Source of the DNA: Nevskiaceae bacterium
GTDB lineage: Bacteria > Pseudomonadota > Gammaproteobacteria > Nevskiales > Nevskiaceae
DNA length: 64,000 nt
NCBI GenBank assembly: GCA_021731445.1
Contig: JAKFXK010000010.1
Location: forward strand, 1-64,000
Direction: 5' to 3'
The stretch's first letter is position 1, and the number at the start of each line of letters is the position of its first letter. Both the position numbers and the translations under genes were made by a program. Below are positions 40,591-49,356 of the stretch, piece after piece. The notes under the pieces are model-generated. The model saw only the letters and a program-made list of their open reading frames with translations. It was not told the origin of the DNA and ran no database searches.

Positions 40591-41376
40591 CTAGATGCAG
40601 GATTGCAGAGCGCAATCGGCTGACCCGGCGGTATGCAGTCCATAGAACGCGACAGCACTCGAATACGAGCTGGCGACGTGCCAAAACCCAAAGCCCAGCC
40701 AGATCAGCACGGCAATCAGCCCCAGCATCAGCGGCCGCGCGCGCGCGTGGTCAAACTGTGGCTGTTGCAGAGCAAATGCGCTGGTGAGGCTCAGTCCCAG
40801 CAGCACCCCACCGAGCACATCCGAAGGCCAATGCGCCGCCAGATACACCCTTGAGATGGCAACGCTGGCAATCGCTGCCGCGGCGGCAACGATCACCACC
40901 GCCTTTTTGCGAGCCGACAGGGCATTGCTGACGAGCCATGCCAGAGCACTCCACAGTGCCGCCTCCGAAGTGGCATGACCGCTTGGGTAGCTGAAAGCCT
41001 GCCTGCCGGTGTAGTAATCCATAGGCCGGGGGATCGCCATCCCCATCTTCAACAGGGGGATGCCCCAGGCGACCAGCAGCATCATCAGAGCGAAGCCGGC
41101 TGCGAGCCGCCAACAGCGTCGCCACAGCAGCCAGGCGACACAGGCCAGCGTCACGACGGTATTGACGATGCCATCGCCCAGCAGCGTCACCGTCAGCATG
41201 AAGGCATCAAGTTGCTCGCTGCGCCCGCTCTTCAAGCTGTCGCTGACGAAGCTATCGAATGGCTGGCTGCTGGCTGTCAACACCGCCCCGGTGACCAGCA
41301 GAAAAGCCGCACCCGTGAGCAGCAGGCAAAAGTCGAGTGCCTGCCAGCGATGTGAACGCTCGGCGGGGGATGTCAT
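40591..41376 (-). CDS. PAP2-family membrane phosphatase
   Basis: A protein of 261 residues with six membrane segments. The three PAP2 signature blocks are KMGMAIPRPMDYYTG (K-x6-RP), YPSGHATSEA (PSGH) and SRVYLAAHWPSDVLGG (SR-x5-H-x3-D), all complete. Such enzymes remove phosphate from undecaprenyl diphosphate, phosphatidic acid or lipid A at the periplasmic face. It is the last gene of an RND efflux operon, with a 4-nt ATGA overlap with the pump gene, so both are made together. That pairing is not one I know. Confidence 0.9.
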   Translation of the reverse strand: MTSPAERSHRWQALDFCLLLTGAAFLLVTGAVLTASSQPFDSFVSDSLKSGRSEQLDAFMLTVTLLGDGIVNTVVTLACVAWLLWRRCWRLAAGFALMMLLVAWGIPLLKMGMAIPRPMDYYTGRQAFSYPSGHATSEAALWSALAWLVSNALSARKKAVVIVAAAAAIASVAISRVYLAAHWPSDVLGGVLLGLSLTSAFALQQPQFDHARARPLMLGLIAVLIWLGFGFWHVASSYSSAVAFYGLHTAGSADCALQSCI

Positions 41377-44300
41377 GTTTTGGAGACCGTCACGCCATCG
41401 CGCGTCGGCGCGCGCAGAAACGCCATCGCCAGCAGCGGCAACAACATCAGGCACAACAGGGTGGATGACGCCAGCCCCCCCAGGATCACGATCGCCATCG
41501 GGCCTTCGATTTCCTGCCCGGCGGCACTGGCGTTGAGTGCGACCGGCAGCAGGCCGAGTGCGGCGAGGCCCGCCGTGAGCAGCACCGGCAGCAGACGTTC
41601 GCGGGCGGCGCGCAGTGCGGTGGCGATATTCCAGGGTGCCGCCTCGTGCAGCACCAGATGATCGAGGTGCGACAGCAGCAGAATGGCGTTACGCGCGGCA
41701 ATGCCGAACAGGGTGACGAAGCCCACCAGCGAGCCCAGCGAGAGAATGCCGCCGGTGCCGGCAACAGCAATCGCCCCGCCGACCAGCGCGAACGGCGCGG
41801 TGAGCAGCACCAGTGCGGCGCGGCGGGCGTCGCCCAAGCCAACGATGAGCAGCAGCGTCATCAGCACCAGCGCCAGCAGGCTGTTGCGACCCAGTTCGCG
41901 GGTGGCGGCGGCCTGGGCCTCCGCCTCGCCGGTGATGCGCAGGGTGACGCCATCCGGCAGCTTGTTTGCCGCCAGGGCCGTCTCGGCACTGCGGACGAAT
42001 CCGGCCACGTCGGCGGTGGCGGGATTCACCGTCACCACCTGCCTGCGCAGCGCGGCTTCGTGTTCGATCACTGAGCGGCTGTCTTCGATGCTGAGATCGG
42101 CGACTTGCTCCAGCCGCACTGCGGGGCCGGCGGCACCGCGCACCAGGAGCTGTCGCAGATTGTCGATGCTGGGCGCGGCATCGCCCACCAGCCGCAGGGT
42201 GACGGGCGTGACGCGGTCGCCCGCAAACACCTGGGCAGCGCGCACGCCCTGATGCGCGGCTTGCAGCGTCTCGGCAATCTCGCCGGGGCGGATGCCATCC
42301 AGCGCCATCGCCTCGGTGTTGAGCTGCACCACCACGGCGGGCGAACGCTCGGCAACACGCACTCGCACATCCGCCGCCTGCGGCAGGCCGCGCAAGGTGC
42401 TGGCGACCTGTTCGGCGGCGCGGTCGAGTGCGTCGAGATCGTTGCCAAACAGCGTAAGCACCACGGCGGCGGTGGAGCCGGAGATCGCCTCGCCGATGCG
42501 GTCGCCGAGAAAGGTCGTCACGTCCGATTCCACCCCGGGCTGGCTGCCGACGATGCCGCGAATCTGCTCGGTGATGCTGGCTTCTTCACTGGCGGAGACC
42601 GGCTTGAGGGCGATGTGGAACTCGGCCTGGTTGACGCCCCAGGTGTCTTCGGCGGCTTCGGCGCGGCCCAGCTGTAGTTCTGCCGAACGCACACCGGGGA
42701 TGGCGATGATCTCAGCACTCATCCGCGTGCCGAGGGTGCGCATGGCGGCGAGGCCGGTATCGGGCGGAGCGGTGAGCTGGGCGACCACATGACCCTCCTT
42801 GAAGGCCGGCAGCAGCTCTCGGCCAAAGCGACCCAGCACCAGCACGGCAGCGAGCGCCAGCAAGGCGGCAGCGACCACCGCCACCCGCAGATGCCGTGCC
42901 AGGGCGATCAACAGCTTGCTCTGGCCGCGCTTGAGGTGGTGCAGCCAGCCCGGTTCGTCGGGCAGCCGCCCGCGCAGCAGCAACAAGCACAGCGCAGGCG
43001 TGACCGTGAGCGCCACCACCAGCGAGGCCGCCACCGCCAGCAAAAACGACAGGGCCAGTGGCCGGAAGAACGCGCCCTGCAAGCCGCCCAGCGCGAGAAT
43101 GGGCACGAACACCAGCATGACGATGGCGGTGGCGAACACCACCGGTTTGCGCACTTCCAGCGAAGCGGCAAACACCACATCCAGCAAGCTGGCGTCGGCG
43201 GCGCGTGCGCGCAGTCGGCGGGCGATGTTCTCGACATCAATCACCGCGTCGTCCACCACCACGCCGATGGCCACTGCCAGTCCACCCAGCGTCATGGTGT
43301 TGAGGCTGACGCCAAAGGCTTGCAGCACCGAGACTGCCGCCAGTAAGGACAGCGGAATCGAGACAAACGAGATGAGCGCAGTGCGGGCGTTGCGGAGCAC
43401 GAGCAGCAACACGATGAAGGTGAGTGCTGCGCCAATCAGCAGGCTCATCTGCAGATGGCCCAGCGCGGCCTCGATGAAATTGGCGGGCCGGTGCAAGGCG
43501 GGCACCAGGGTGATCTGTTCTCGCTCCAGCACCGGCTTCAGCTCTGCCAAGGCCTTCTCTACGGCGAGCGTGACGCTGAGCGTATTGGCACCGTATTGGC
43601 TGGCCATGGCCACCAGCACGCCGGGCTGGCCGTTGATGAGCGCATCGCCAAACGGGGGCGCGGCCAGGGCCTCGACTTCGGCCACGTCGCCGATGCGGAT
43701 CGGCCGGCCGGCGCGGGCGGCGACCACGGCATTTTCGAGCGCGCCGGTGTCGAGGCCGCTGACGGCGGTTTGCACCGAGAGACGCTGGCTGCCGTTGTCC
43801 TGAAAACCCAAGCCGCGCACGGCAACGAGGTCGCGCAGGGCATTGCTGAGATCCGCCAGCGTCAGGCCACGCGCCACCAGCGCATCGGGCCGCGCCGTCA
43901 CTGCCAGCTCGCGCTGGGCACCGCCGTAGATGGCCGCGCGCGCCACGCCCGGCACGGCGAGCAAGCGCGGGCGCACTGTCCACTGCACAAAGTCGCGCAA
44001 TGCCATCGGGCTGCGGGTGGTGCTGGTGAAGCCGACCTTGAGCAGGTCCATGGTCGAGGAGGTCAGCGGCGACACGCTCGGCACGCCGGTGCCGGGTGGC
44101 AGCACGCTAGCCGCGCTGCTCATCTGCTCGATCACAGTCTGCCGCTGGCGAAACGGATCGCCCGCGCCAAAACCGACGCGCACCACCGAGAGGCCTTGCA
44201 GCGATTCGGAGCGGATGCTTTCCACGCCATTGGCACCGTTGACCAGCGATTCGAGCGGCCGGGTCACCAGGGTTTCGACCTGCTCGGCGGCCAGGCCCGG

Positions 44301-44459
44301 CGCTTCGGTCTGCACCGTGAAGACGGCGGGGGCGAACTCCGGGAAGACATCGAAGCGCGCCTGCCTGAGGTGCTGCACGCCGAGCAGCAGGGCCAGCACC
44401 ATCAGCGCGGCGACCACAGCGGCATGGCGCAGGCTGAGTCGAACGATTGCCGACAACAT
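41373..44459 (-). CDS. RND efflux pump, HME-like subgroup
   Basis: A protein of 1028 residues with 12 membrane segments in the usual RND arrangement and two large periplasmic loops (about 35-335 and 545-855). Family marks: FDVFPEFAPAVFTVQTEAPG, PGVARAAIYGGAQRELAV, TLGGLAVAIGVVVDDAVIDVENIARR (membrane helix 4), and GFVTLFGIAARNAILLLSHL. The HME family of heavy-metal pumps normally has DFGxxxDGAV in helix 4; here it is VAIGVVVDDAVIDVEN, so the metal pumps CzcA and CusA are not exact matches and substrate is open. Paired with adaptor and OMF genes and a PAP2 phosphatase in one operon. Confidence 0.92.
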   Translation of the reverse strand: MLSAIVRLSLRHAAVVAALMVLALLLGVQHLRQARFDVFPEFAPAVFTVQTEAPGLAAEQVETLVTRPLESLVNGANGVESIRSESLQGLSVVRVGFGAGDPFRQRQTVIEQMSSAASVLPPGTGVPSVSPLTSSTMDLLKVGFTSTTRSPMALRDFVQWTVRPRLLAVPGVARAAIYGGAQRELAVTARPDALVARGLTLADLSNALRDLVAVRGLGFQDNGSQRLSVQTAVSGLDTGALENAVVAARAGRPIRIGDVAEVEALAAPPFGDALINGQPGVLVAMASQYGANTLSVTLAVEKALAELKPVLEREQITLVPALHRPANFIEAALGHLQMSLLIGAALTFIVLLLVLRNARTALISFVSIPLSLLAAVSVLQAFGVSLNTMTLGGLAVAIGVVVDDAVIDVENIARRLRARAADASLLDVVFAASLEVRKPVVFATAIVMLVFVPILALGGLQGAFFRPLALSFLLAVAASLVVALTVTPALCLLLLRGRLPDEPGWLHHLKRGQSKLLIALARHLRVAVVAAALLALAAVLVLGRFGRELLPAFKEGHVVAQLTAPPDTGLAAMRTLGTRMSAEIIAIPGVRSAELQLGRAEAAEDTWGVNQAEFHIALKPVSASEEASITEQIRGIVGSQPGVESDVTTFLGDRIGEAISGSTAAVVLTLFGNDLDALDRAAEQVASTLRGLPQAADVRVRVAERSPAVVVQLNTEAMALDGIRPGEIAETLQAAHQGVRAAQVFAGDRVTPVTLRLVGDAAPSIDNLRQLLVRGAAGPAVRLEQVADLSIEDSRSVIEHEAALRRQVVTVNPATADVAGFVRSAETALAANKLPDGVTLRITGEAEAQAAATRELGRNSLLALVLMTLLLIVGLGDARRAALVLLTAPFALVGGAIAVAGTGGILSLGSLVGFVTLFGIAARNAILLLSHLDHLVLHEAAPWNIATALRAARERLLPVLLTAGLAALGLLPVALNASAAGQEIEGPMAIVILGGLASSTLLCLMLLPLLAMAFLRAPTRDGVTVSKT

Positions 44460-44462
44460 GCG

Positions 44463-45371
44463 CTATTCCGCCTTGCGCACAGTGCTGGCCCAGCGCACCG
44501 CAGCGGCGTTACGCAGCACCACGCGGGCTTCCGCCGGAGGGCCGCTCACCAGCACACCGCTGTCATCCTCAGCCAGCACTTGCACCGTCTGGCGACGGTA
44601 GTGGCCTGCGGCGGTTTCGAGGTAGACGAAGCGGCCCTGCGCATCGCTCAACACCGCCTCTGGCGGCAGCTGCTGGCCCTGCTGCGCAGCACCGGTGACC
44701 GACACCGCCAGCACCCGCCCCGGCTGCAATGCCGAGGTCGCCGCCACCGCCAGCAGGCTGGGGCCGGTGTAGCTGGGGTCGCTGCTGGCCGCGAGACCGA
44801 GCAGACGCAGCGGCAGCGCACCATCGGCAATGCGGATAGTTGCGACGGGATCGACCGGCGGGTTGCCGCTCAAGCCGATGCGCAGCAGCGCCGCACGGCC
44901 CTCAGCGAGCGACGCCAAGAGTTGACTGCGCTCGTGTGCGGGCAGCTTGGCGAGGCCCTGCCCCCATTCCAGGCCGATCCGGCGCTTGGCGGCGGCCAGA
45001 CGGGCCGCATCCGCGCGTGCCGTGGCCTGTGCGGTTTCGGTGGCTTTGCGGGAGACGGTTTCGTCAGCGGCGAACAGACGCTCGCTGCGCCCTGCCTCCG
45101 CCCGGGAGGCGGCAGCGGCGGCGGCCAGTGCTTCGATCTCGCCACCCAGCAGCGCCAGGGGCGTGGGGTCGAGCACCGTGGCATAGCCGGTGAGGCGCGG
45201 CGGCGTGCTGACCATCGGCACCATCGCAGCCTGCACTTCGGAGCGCCGCACGTCTTCGGCGCTGAGGGTGATATCGGTGGCTGCGACTGGCGCTGGCTCG
45301 GTGGCGGTCAAGCCCTTGCTCGCCAGCAGCAGGCACAGCAGCACGAACGATGGAATGCGGTGGGTGGTCAT
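44463..45371 (-). CDS. RND periplasmic adaptor protein
   Basis: A protein of 302 residues from ATG 45371 with a signal peptide (ending KGLTATEP). The order is membrane-fusion type: strand (PPRLTGYATVLDPTPLALLGG), helical hairpin (about 80-165, EIEALAAAAAASRAEAGRSERLFAADETVSRKATETAQ), and C-terminal barrel (AVLSDAQGRFVYLETAAGHYRRQTVQVLAEDDSGVLVSG). It is shorter than CzcB/CusB and lacks their metal-binding extensions. Placed between the OMF gene (4-nt overlap) and the pump gene (3 bp gap). Confidence 0.87.
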   Translation of the reverse strand: MTTHRIPSFVLLCLLLASKGLTATEPAPVAATDITLSAEDVRRSEVQAAMVPMVSTPPRLTGYATVLDPTPLALLGGEIEALAAAAAASRAEAGRSERLFAADETVSRKATETAQATARADAARLAAAKRRIGLEWGQGLAKLPAHERSQLLASLAEGRAALLRIGLSGNPPVDPVATIRIADGALPLRLLGLAASSDPSYTGPSLLAVAATSALQPGRVLAVSVTGAAQQGQQLPPEAVLSDAQGRFVYLETAAGHYRRQTVQVLAEDDSGVLVSGPPAEARVVLRNAAAVRWASTVRKAE

Positions 45372-46753
45372 GGCGTTGGCTGCTCGGAGAAGGGCTTGCG
45401 GTAGGCATCTTCCAGCGCAGCAAACGCGCGCTGGGCGTCGAGTGCAGCGGCGGCGGTGAGCAGCGCGGCTTCGGCTTCTGCGGTCTCTGCCGCGAGCAGG
45501 CTTGGGCGGTCGCTGGCTCCTTCGGCCAAGAGCTTGCGCTCGGTCGCCGTCAATCGCGCGAGCCGCTGTTGATTGGCGCGTGCGGCCTGCCAGTTGGCTT
45601 GCGCGACCGGCCATTGGCGCTCGGCAGATTCCATCTGCGCAAACAGCGCCGCCTGCACCGCCAGCACATGGCGTGCGGCCAGTTCGCGTCGCGCCAGCGC
45701 CTCGGCAATCGGCCCCTCGTTGCGGTTGAACAGCGGGATCGGAAAGCCGACGCTGAGCTGGTTCTTGCGCACGCCGTGATCCCAGGTATAGGCCGGCGAG
45801 ACGCGCACATCCGGTGTGCGCCGTGCGACCTCGGTCTGCAAGCCCAGTTCGGCAAGATCGGTCTCGCGCAAGGCACGCAGCAGCTCTGGCCGCGCCAGCA
45901 GCGCGGCTTCGCGGTCGCTCTGGCTGACGATGGCGATGCGCTGCGCAGGGTCGCTTAGGTCAGGCCCGCGCAGTAGTGCTTCGGCGATGGCGGAGACCGG
46001 CACCCCGACCGCACTGGCGAGACGCTGGCGGGCGTCGGCGAGGCGCTGCCCCGCGAGCTGCTGGCGCTGGTGGGCAGCGGCAACATCCAGTTCCGCGCGC
46101 AGCACTTCAGCCGCCGCGCCCTCACCGACCGAGAGCCGCAGGCGTGCAGAGGCCAGCAGCCGCGCGCGCTGGTCAATCAGGCGGCTGAGCACGGTGGTTT
46201 CAGCCTCGGCCGCGGTCGCATCCAGCAGGGCGATTCGTACCGCACTGCGCAACTGCCAGAGCGCATCGGCGAGGTCGGTGCTCGCAGCCTGGGTTTGCAG
46301 CAGCGCGACCGCCTTGGCGCGGTCGCGGCTACCGGCCGCCTGCAACAGAAAGTCCACCGCCACCCCATACAGCCAGGCGGGCATTCCGGCGGCGGCGGCG
46401 ATGTATTCGGTGGAAAGATTCAGGGTGGGGTTGGGTCGCTGTGCGGCGGTGATCTCACCCGCCTGCGTCAGCGCCAGTCGGGCGCGCATCTCGGCCAGCA
46501 TGGGACTGCTGGCCTGTGCGGCCTGAAACCACTGGGCAAGGCTCCAGCCCTCGGCCAGTGGCGGCAGTTTCAGCGCGGCGGGGTCCAGCTGACGGGCCTC
46601 GTAAGCGCGCAGGCTGACAGCGGCATCGGGCTTTGCGGTCGGAGGCTGGCTGGCGCAAGCCGTGAGCCAGACACACAGCAGCATCGCTGCCGCCTTGAGG
46701 GCCTGCGCAGGCGACACGGTGCTCGGTGACGCTGAAGTCGGTGCAAGGCGCAT
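45368..46753 (-). CDS. TolC-family outer-membrane lipoprotein of the RND operon
   Basis: A protein of 461 residues, with a lipobox VWLTACAS (near residue 33) and CzcC-like patterns: WFQAAQASSPMLAEMRARLALTQAGEITAAQRPNPTLNLSTEY and IPLFNRNEGPIAEALARREL. The start is set at ATG 46753, but there is no ribosome site before it: 13 bp upstream is the T-run of an intrinsic terminator. A GTG start further in (about residue 13) is possible. It is the first gene of the RND/PAP2 operon, and its promoter must lie upstream of that terminator. Confidence 0.87.
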   Translation of the reverse strand: MRLAPTSASPSTVSPAQALKAAAMLLCVWLTACASQPPTAKPDAAVSLRAYEARQLDPAALKLPPLAEGWSLAQWFQAAQASSPMLAEMRARLALTQAGEITAAQRPNPTLNLSTEYIAAAAGMPAWLYGVAVDFLLQAAGSRDRAKAVALLQTQAASTDLADALWQLRSAVRIALLDATAAEAETTVLSRLIDQRARLLASARLRLSVGEGAAAEVLRAELDVAAAHQRQQLAGQRLADARQRLASAVGVPVSAIAEALLRGPDLSDPAQRIAIVSQSDREAALLARPELLRALRETDLAELGLQTEVARRTPDVRVSPAYTWDHGVRKNQLSVGFPIPLFNRNEGPIAEALARRELAARHVLAVQAALFAQMESAERQWPVAQANWQAARANQQRLARLTATERKLLAEGASDRPSLLAAETAEAEAALLTAAAALDAQRAFAALEDAYRKPFSEQPTP

Positions 46754-46766
46754 GAACGCGGAAACC

Positions 46767-46796
46767 AAAAAAGGCCGCAGTCGGGAAGACTGCGGC
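46767..46796 (-). terminator. Intrinsic terminator directly before the RND operon (possible attenuator)
   Basis: On the minus strand: GCCGCAGTC-TTCCC-GACTGCGGC then C and six T (46772-46767). The stem has nine perfect pairs. It lies 116-145 bp after the kinase stop and ends 13 bp before the first codon of the RND operon, so transcripts coming from the box at 46873 have to pass it to make the efflux proteins. Confidence 0.85.
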
Positions 46797-46872
46797 TAAG
46801 ACATCCGCCGGGCTTGGGAAGGGCGCACCGGCGGCAGGGAGGAAACCGAGAAAGACAGTGTTCGAGTCAACT

Positions 46873-46889
46873 ATTAAGCCTGTATTAGG
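46873..46889 (-). promoter_or_regulatory. QseB/PmrA-type box upstream of the RND/PAP2 operon
   Basis: On the minus strand: CCTAAT-ACAGG-CTTAAT, a -10-like AACACT 10 bp later, and a sigma70-like TTGACT in between. It lies 23 bp after the kinase stop and 120 bp before the outer-membrane factor gene, with the terminator at 46767-46796 between. Confidence 0.75.
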
Positions 46890-46911
46890 GGCCAGGCACC
46901 GCGTGAACGTT

Positions 46912-48231
46912 TCAGCCAGTCAGTGGCAGTCGCACGCGCACCAGCAGGCCTGAGCCGCTTGCACCGTCTTCCAGCGTGATGCGGCCGCCGTGACGCTCGA
47001 CCACCTGGCGGGCGATGGCGAGGCCCAATCCGGTGCCGCTGGAGTCGGCCATGCCATCCCGCACGAATCGCTCGAACACCGCCTGCCGGCGTTCGGGGGC
47101 GATGCCCGGTCCGGTGTCGCAGACGGTGAGTTCGGCATCGGCATCGACCCGCTTGAGCGCGACATCGACCCTGCCCCCGGCCGGGGTGTGGCGAATGGCG
47201 TTGTCGAGCAGATTGGTGAGCAGGCTGCGCAGGCCCTCGCCGTCGCTGTGAATGCTCAGGGGCTGGCTCTCGACCAGTCCGAGATCCACCTGCTTTTGTG
47301 CAGCCAGCGGGAACAACTCAGCCAGCACGGTCTTCAGCAGCACTTCGAGATCGAGCGTGGCAAAGCACCGCTCTTGCGGAGTGCCGGGTTCGCTGCGGGC
47401 CAGCGCCAGCAACTGGGCGACGAGACGGCTGGCGCGATCGACCCCCTGCTTGAGGGCGTCGATGGCTTCGCGGCGGTCGCTGTGGCTCATCGCCCCCTGC
47501 ACACGCTGCACCTGCAAACTCACTACCGCGAGCGGTGTGCGTAGTTCGTGGGCGGCATCGGCCAGAAAGGCCTGCTGCCGTTGCGCTGCCTCGGCCTGGC
47601 GGGTCAGCAGTTCGTTCAAGGCGTCGATGACAGGCATCAGCTCGCGCGGTGCGCGATCCACCACCACCTGGCTGCGCTTGGCGGCACCGTGTCGCTGAAG
47701 CTGTTCCGCCAACGAGCGCAGAGGCCGTAGTAGCCGTGAGACGGCCCAGGCCGTGAACAGACCGATCAGCGGCAGAATGAGCAACAGCGGCAACAGCAGC
47801 CGCCCTGCACTGATGGCAGCCATCTCCTTTCTGGCCGAAAGGGCTTGGGCCACTTGCAGCCAGCCGCCGTCCGGCGTGGCGATGGAATACATGTGCCACT
47901 CATCGTCGGCGTTCCGCAGCTCCGAAGGCCCGGCTCTGGTCGGCATGGGCGCACGATCTTCGAGATCAGAGGCGTAGGTCAGAAGCCCTTCACGGCTCCA
48001 GAGCTGGATGACGATATCGTCGTCCTCCTCGGTCAGATGAAGTTGAGCCTGCTGCGCCAGGGCTTGGGGCGTGAGGTTGTTGGCGATCACCTTCAGACGG
48101 TCATCGAACAGCTCATCCAGCTCTTCCATCGACTGCCAGTACAGGCCCACCGAGGCGACGGCCCCCCCCACGAACAGGCCGACCAGCAGAGTCATCACCA
48201 GACGTCGTCGCAGCGAGGTGCTCTGGTTCAT
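46912..48231 (-). CDS. qseC: QseC/PmrB-like sensor histidine kinase
   Basis: A kinase of 439 residues. Membrane segments at about 11-31 and 145-166 enclose a sensor of about 115 residues with QseC marks (EELDELFDDRLKVIANNL) and an acidic patch (LTEEDDDIVIQLWSREG). Then HAMP, phospho-acceptor H228 (ADAAHELRTPLAVV), N-box NLLDNAIRHTPAGG, DTGPGIAPE and GTGLGLAIARQVVERHGG. The acidic periplasmic patch is like the metal- or peptide-binding patch of PmrB/PhoQ relatives. ATG overlaps the regulator stop by 4 bp. I assign the qseC type by resemblance, not by proven orthology. Confidence 0.88.
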   Translation of the reverse strand: MNQSTSLRRRLVMTLLVGLFVGGAVASVGLYWQSMEELDELFDDRLKVIANNLTPQALAQQAQLHLTEEDDDIVIQLWSREGLLTYASDLEDRAPMPTRAGPSELRNADDEWHMYSIATPDGGWLQVAQALSARKEMAAISAGRLLLPLLLILPLIGLFTAWAVSRLLRPLRSLAEQLQRHGAAKRSQVVVDRAPRELMPVIDALNELLTRQAEAAQRQQAFLADAAHELRTPLAVVSLQVQRVQGAMSHSDRREAIDALKQGVDRASRLVAQLLALARSEPGTPQERCFATLDLEVLLKTVLAELFPLAAQKQVDLGLVESQPLSIHSDGEGLRSLLTNLLDNAIRHTPAGGRVDVALKRVDADAELTVCDTGPGIAPERRQAVFERFVRDGMADSSGTGLGLAIARQVVERHGGRITLEDGASGSGLLVRVRLPLTG

Positions 48232-48893
48232 GCGGTCTCCTTGCGAACGAAATAGCCGACGCCGCGCGCATTGCCGATAAAGTCAGCGTTCAACTTGCGG
48301 CGCAGCGCGTGAACATGCACCTCAAGAGCGTTGCTGGCGATCTCTTCATCCCAGCCGTAAAGCCGCTCCACCAGTTGCTCCTTGGTCCACACCCGGCCCG
48401 GTTGCTCCAGCAGCGCGGTCAGCAGCGCGAACTCGCGGCGGGTGAACAGCACCTCCTGCCCTGCGTAGCTGCCCTCGCGGGTGGCAAGGTCGAGACTGAG
48501 GCCGAGGTGTTCGATATTGGGCTGGGCATTGCCTGCACGCCGCCGAGCCAGTGCCCGCAAGCGCGCCAGCAACTCGTCCAGCTCGAAGGGCTTGACCAGG
48601 TAATCATCCGCACCACTATCCAGTCCCTTGACCCGATCGGCCACGGCATCGCGGGCGGTGAGAATCAGCACTGGCGTGTCTGAGCCTGCGCGGCGTGCGT
48701 CAGTGAGCACCCGCAGGCCGTCACGTCCTGGCAGGCCCAGGTCGAGCAGCACCATGTCGTAGCTCGTGGCCTGCCAATGCGTGCTGGCGGCAAGGCCATC
48801 GCGCACCCAGTCCACGGCATGGGTGTGCTGGGCGAGGCTTTTTTGCAGCGCCTCGCCCAGCATCGCATCGTCTTCAACCAGCAGGATTCGCAT
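48228..48893 (-). CDS. qseB: QseB/PmrA-like response regulator
   Basis: A regulator of 221 residues. Receiver: E7/D8/D9, phospho-acceptor D51 (VLLDLGLPG), T79 (LILTARD), K101 (LVKPF). The DNA-binding domain ends with LVERLYGWDEEIASNALEVHVHALRRKLN and ARGVGYFVRKE, which is the hallmark of the QseB/PmrA/BasR group; such regulators bind direct repeats CTTAAx-N5-CTTAAx. Five such repeats occur in this window, one upstream of the regulator's own operon. It is the natural candidate to bind them. The gene is the second of a PepSY-regulator-kinase operon. Confidence 0.9.
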   Translation of the reverse strand: MRILLVEDDAMLGEALQKSLAQHTHAVDWVRDGLAASTHWQATSYDMVLLDLGLPGRDGLRVLTDARRAGSDTPVLILTARDAVADRVKGLDSGADDYLVKPFELDELLARLRALARRRAGNAQPNIEHLGLSLDLATREGSYAGQEVLFTRREFALLTALLEQPGRVWTKEQLVERLYGWDEEIASNALEVHVHALRRKLNADFIGNARGVGYFVRKETA

Positions 48894-48925
48894 GGTGTGT
48901 CGGCTCTCTGAAACAGGCCTTGAGC

Positions 48926-49300
48926 TTAGTCAGCCAGGCCCTTGGCCGCACCTTCGTGCTCATCTTCGCCCTCGTCGCTGTCATCAGCCTTGCTCGACAG
49001 CACCGCACCGGTCACGGCATCGAGGCGCACTTCACGCACATCCTGCCCATTCACCAGTTCGATCTCGTAGGCCAGCGGGCCTTCGTCCCCTTCCAGCTCG
49101 GCCTTGACTGCCTTGCCGCCAAACTGGGTCTGGCTGCGGGCGATGGCATCGCTCAGGGTGATCTTGGCGGCCTGCGATTCACGAATCGCGTCGTTCTCAG
49201 GGACCGCCTGTTTGGCCGCAATGGCGACGGTGGCAGAGGCGAGCACGAGGCCACCGGCAATGAGCAAAGCGGGTTTGGTCCAACGTTTGAAAGCAGTCAT
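48926..49300 (-). CDS. Periplasmic PepSY-domain protein
   Basis: A protein of 124 residues; ATG 49300 with AAGGAA upstream. Signal peptide (about 1-28, ending TVAIAAK), then one PepSY domain (about 45-105): ITLSDAIARSQTQFGGKAVKAELEGDEGPLAYEIELVNGQDVREVRLDAVTGAVLS, and an acidic tail DDSDEGEDEHEG. Small PepSY proteins often precede QseBC-like systems and may tune the kinase. It is the first gene of the operon; the box at 49357-49373 is 57 bp upstream. The acidic tail could bind cations. Confidence 0.87.
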   Translation of the reverse strand: MTAFKRWTKPALLIAGGLVLASATVAIAAKQAVPENDAIRESQAAKITLSDAIARSQTQFGGKAVKAELEGDEGPLAYEIELVNGQDVREVRLDAVTGAVLSSKADDSDEGEDEHEGAAKGLAD

Positions 49301-49356
49301 GGAGATTCCTTCATCAAGAGGCGGCTTATGCCGCTGAAGCATCCTCGCTGCGCAGA

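Noticed and set aside
46798-46811. Two-codon leader gene (Met-Ser-stop) on the minus strand just before the terminator at 46796
   Set aside because: The ATG has only a weak GG-rich sequence before it, and a two-codon frame arises easily by chance; attenuation is argued from the hairpin alone.
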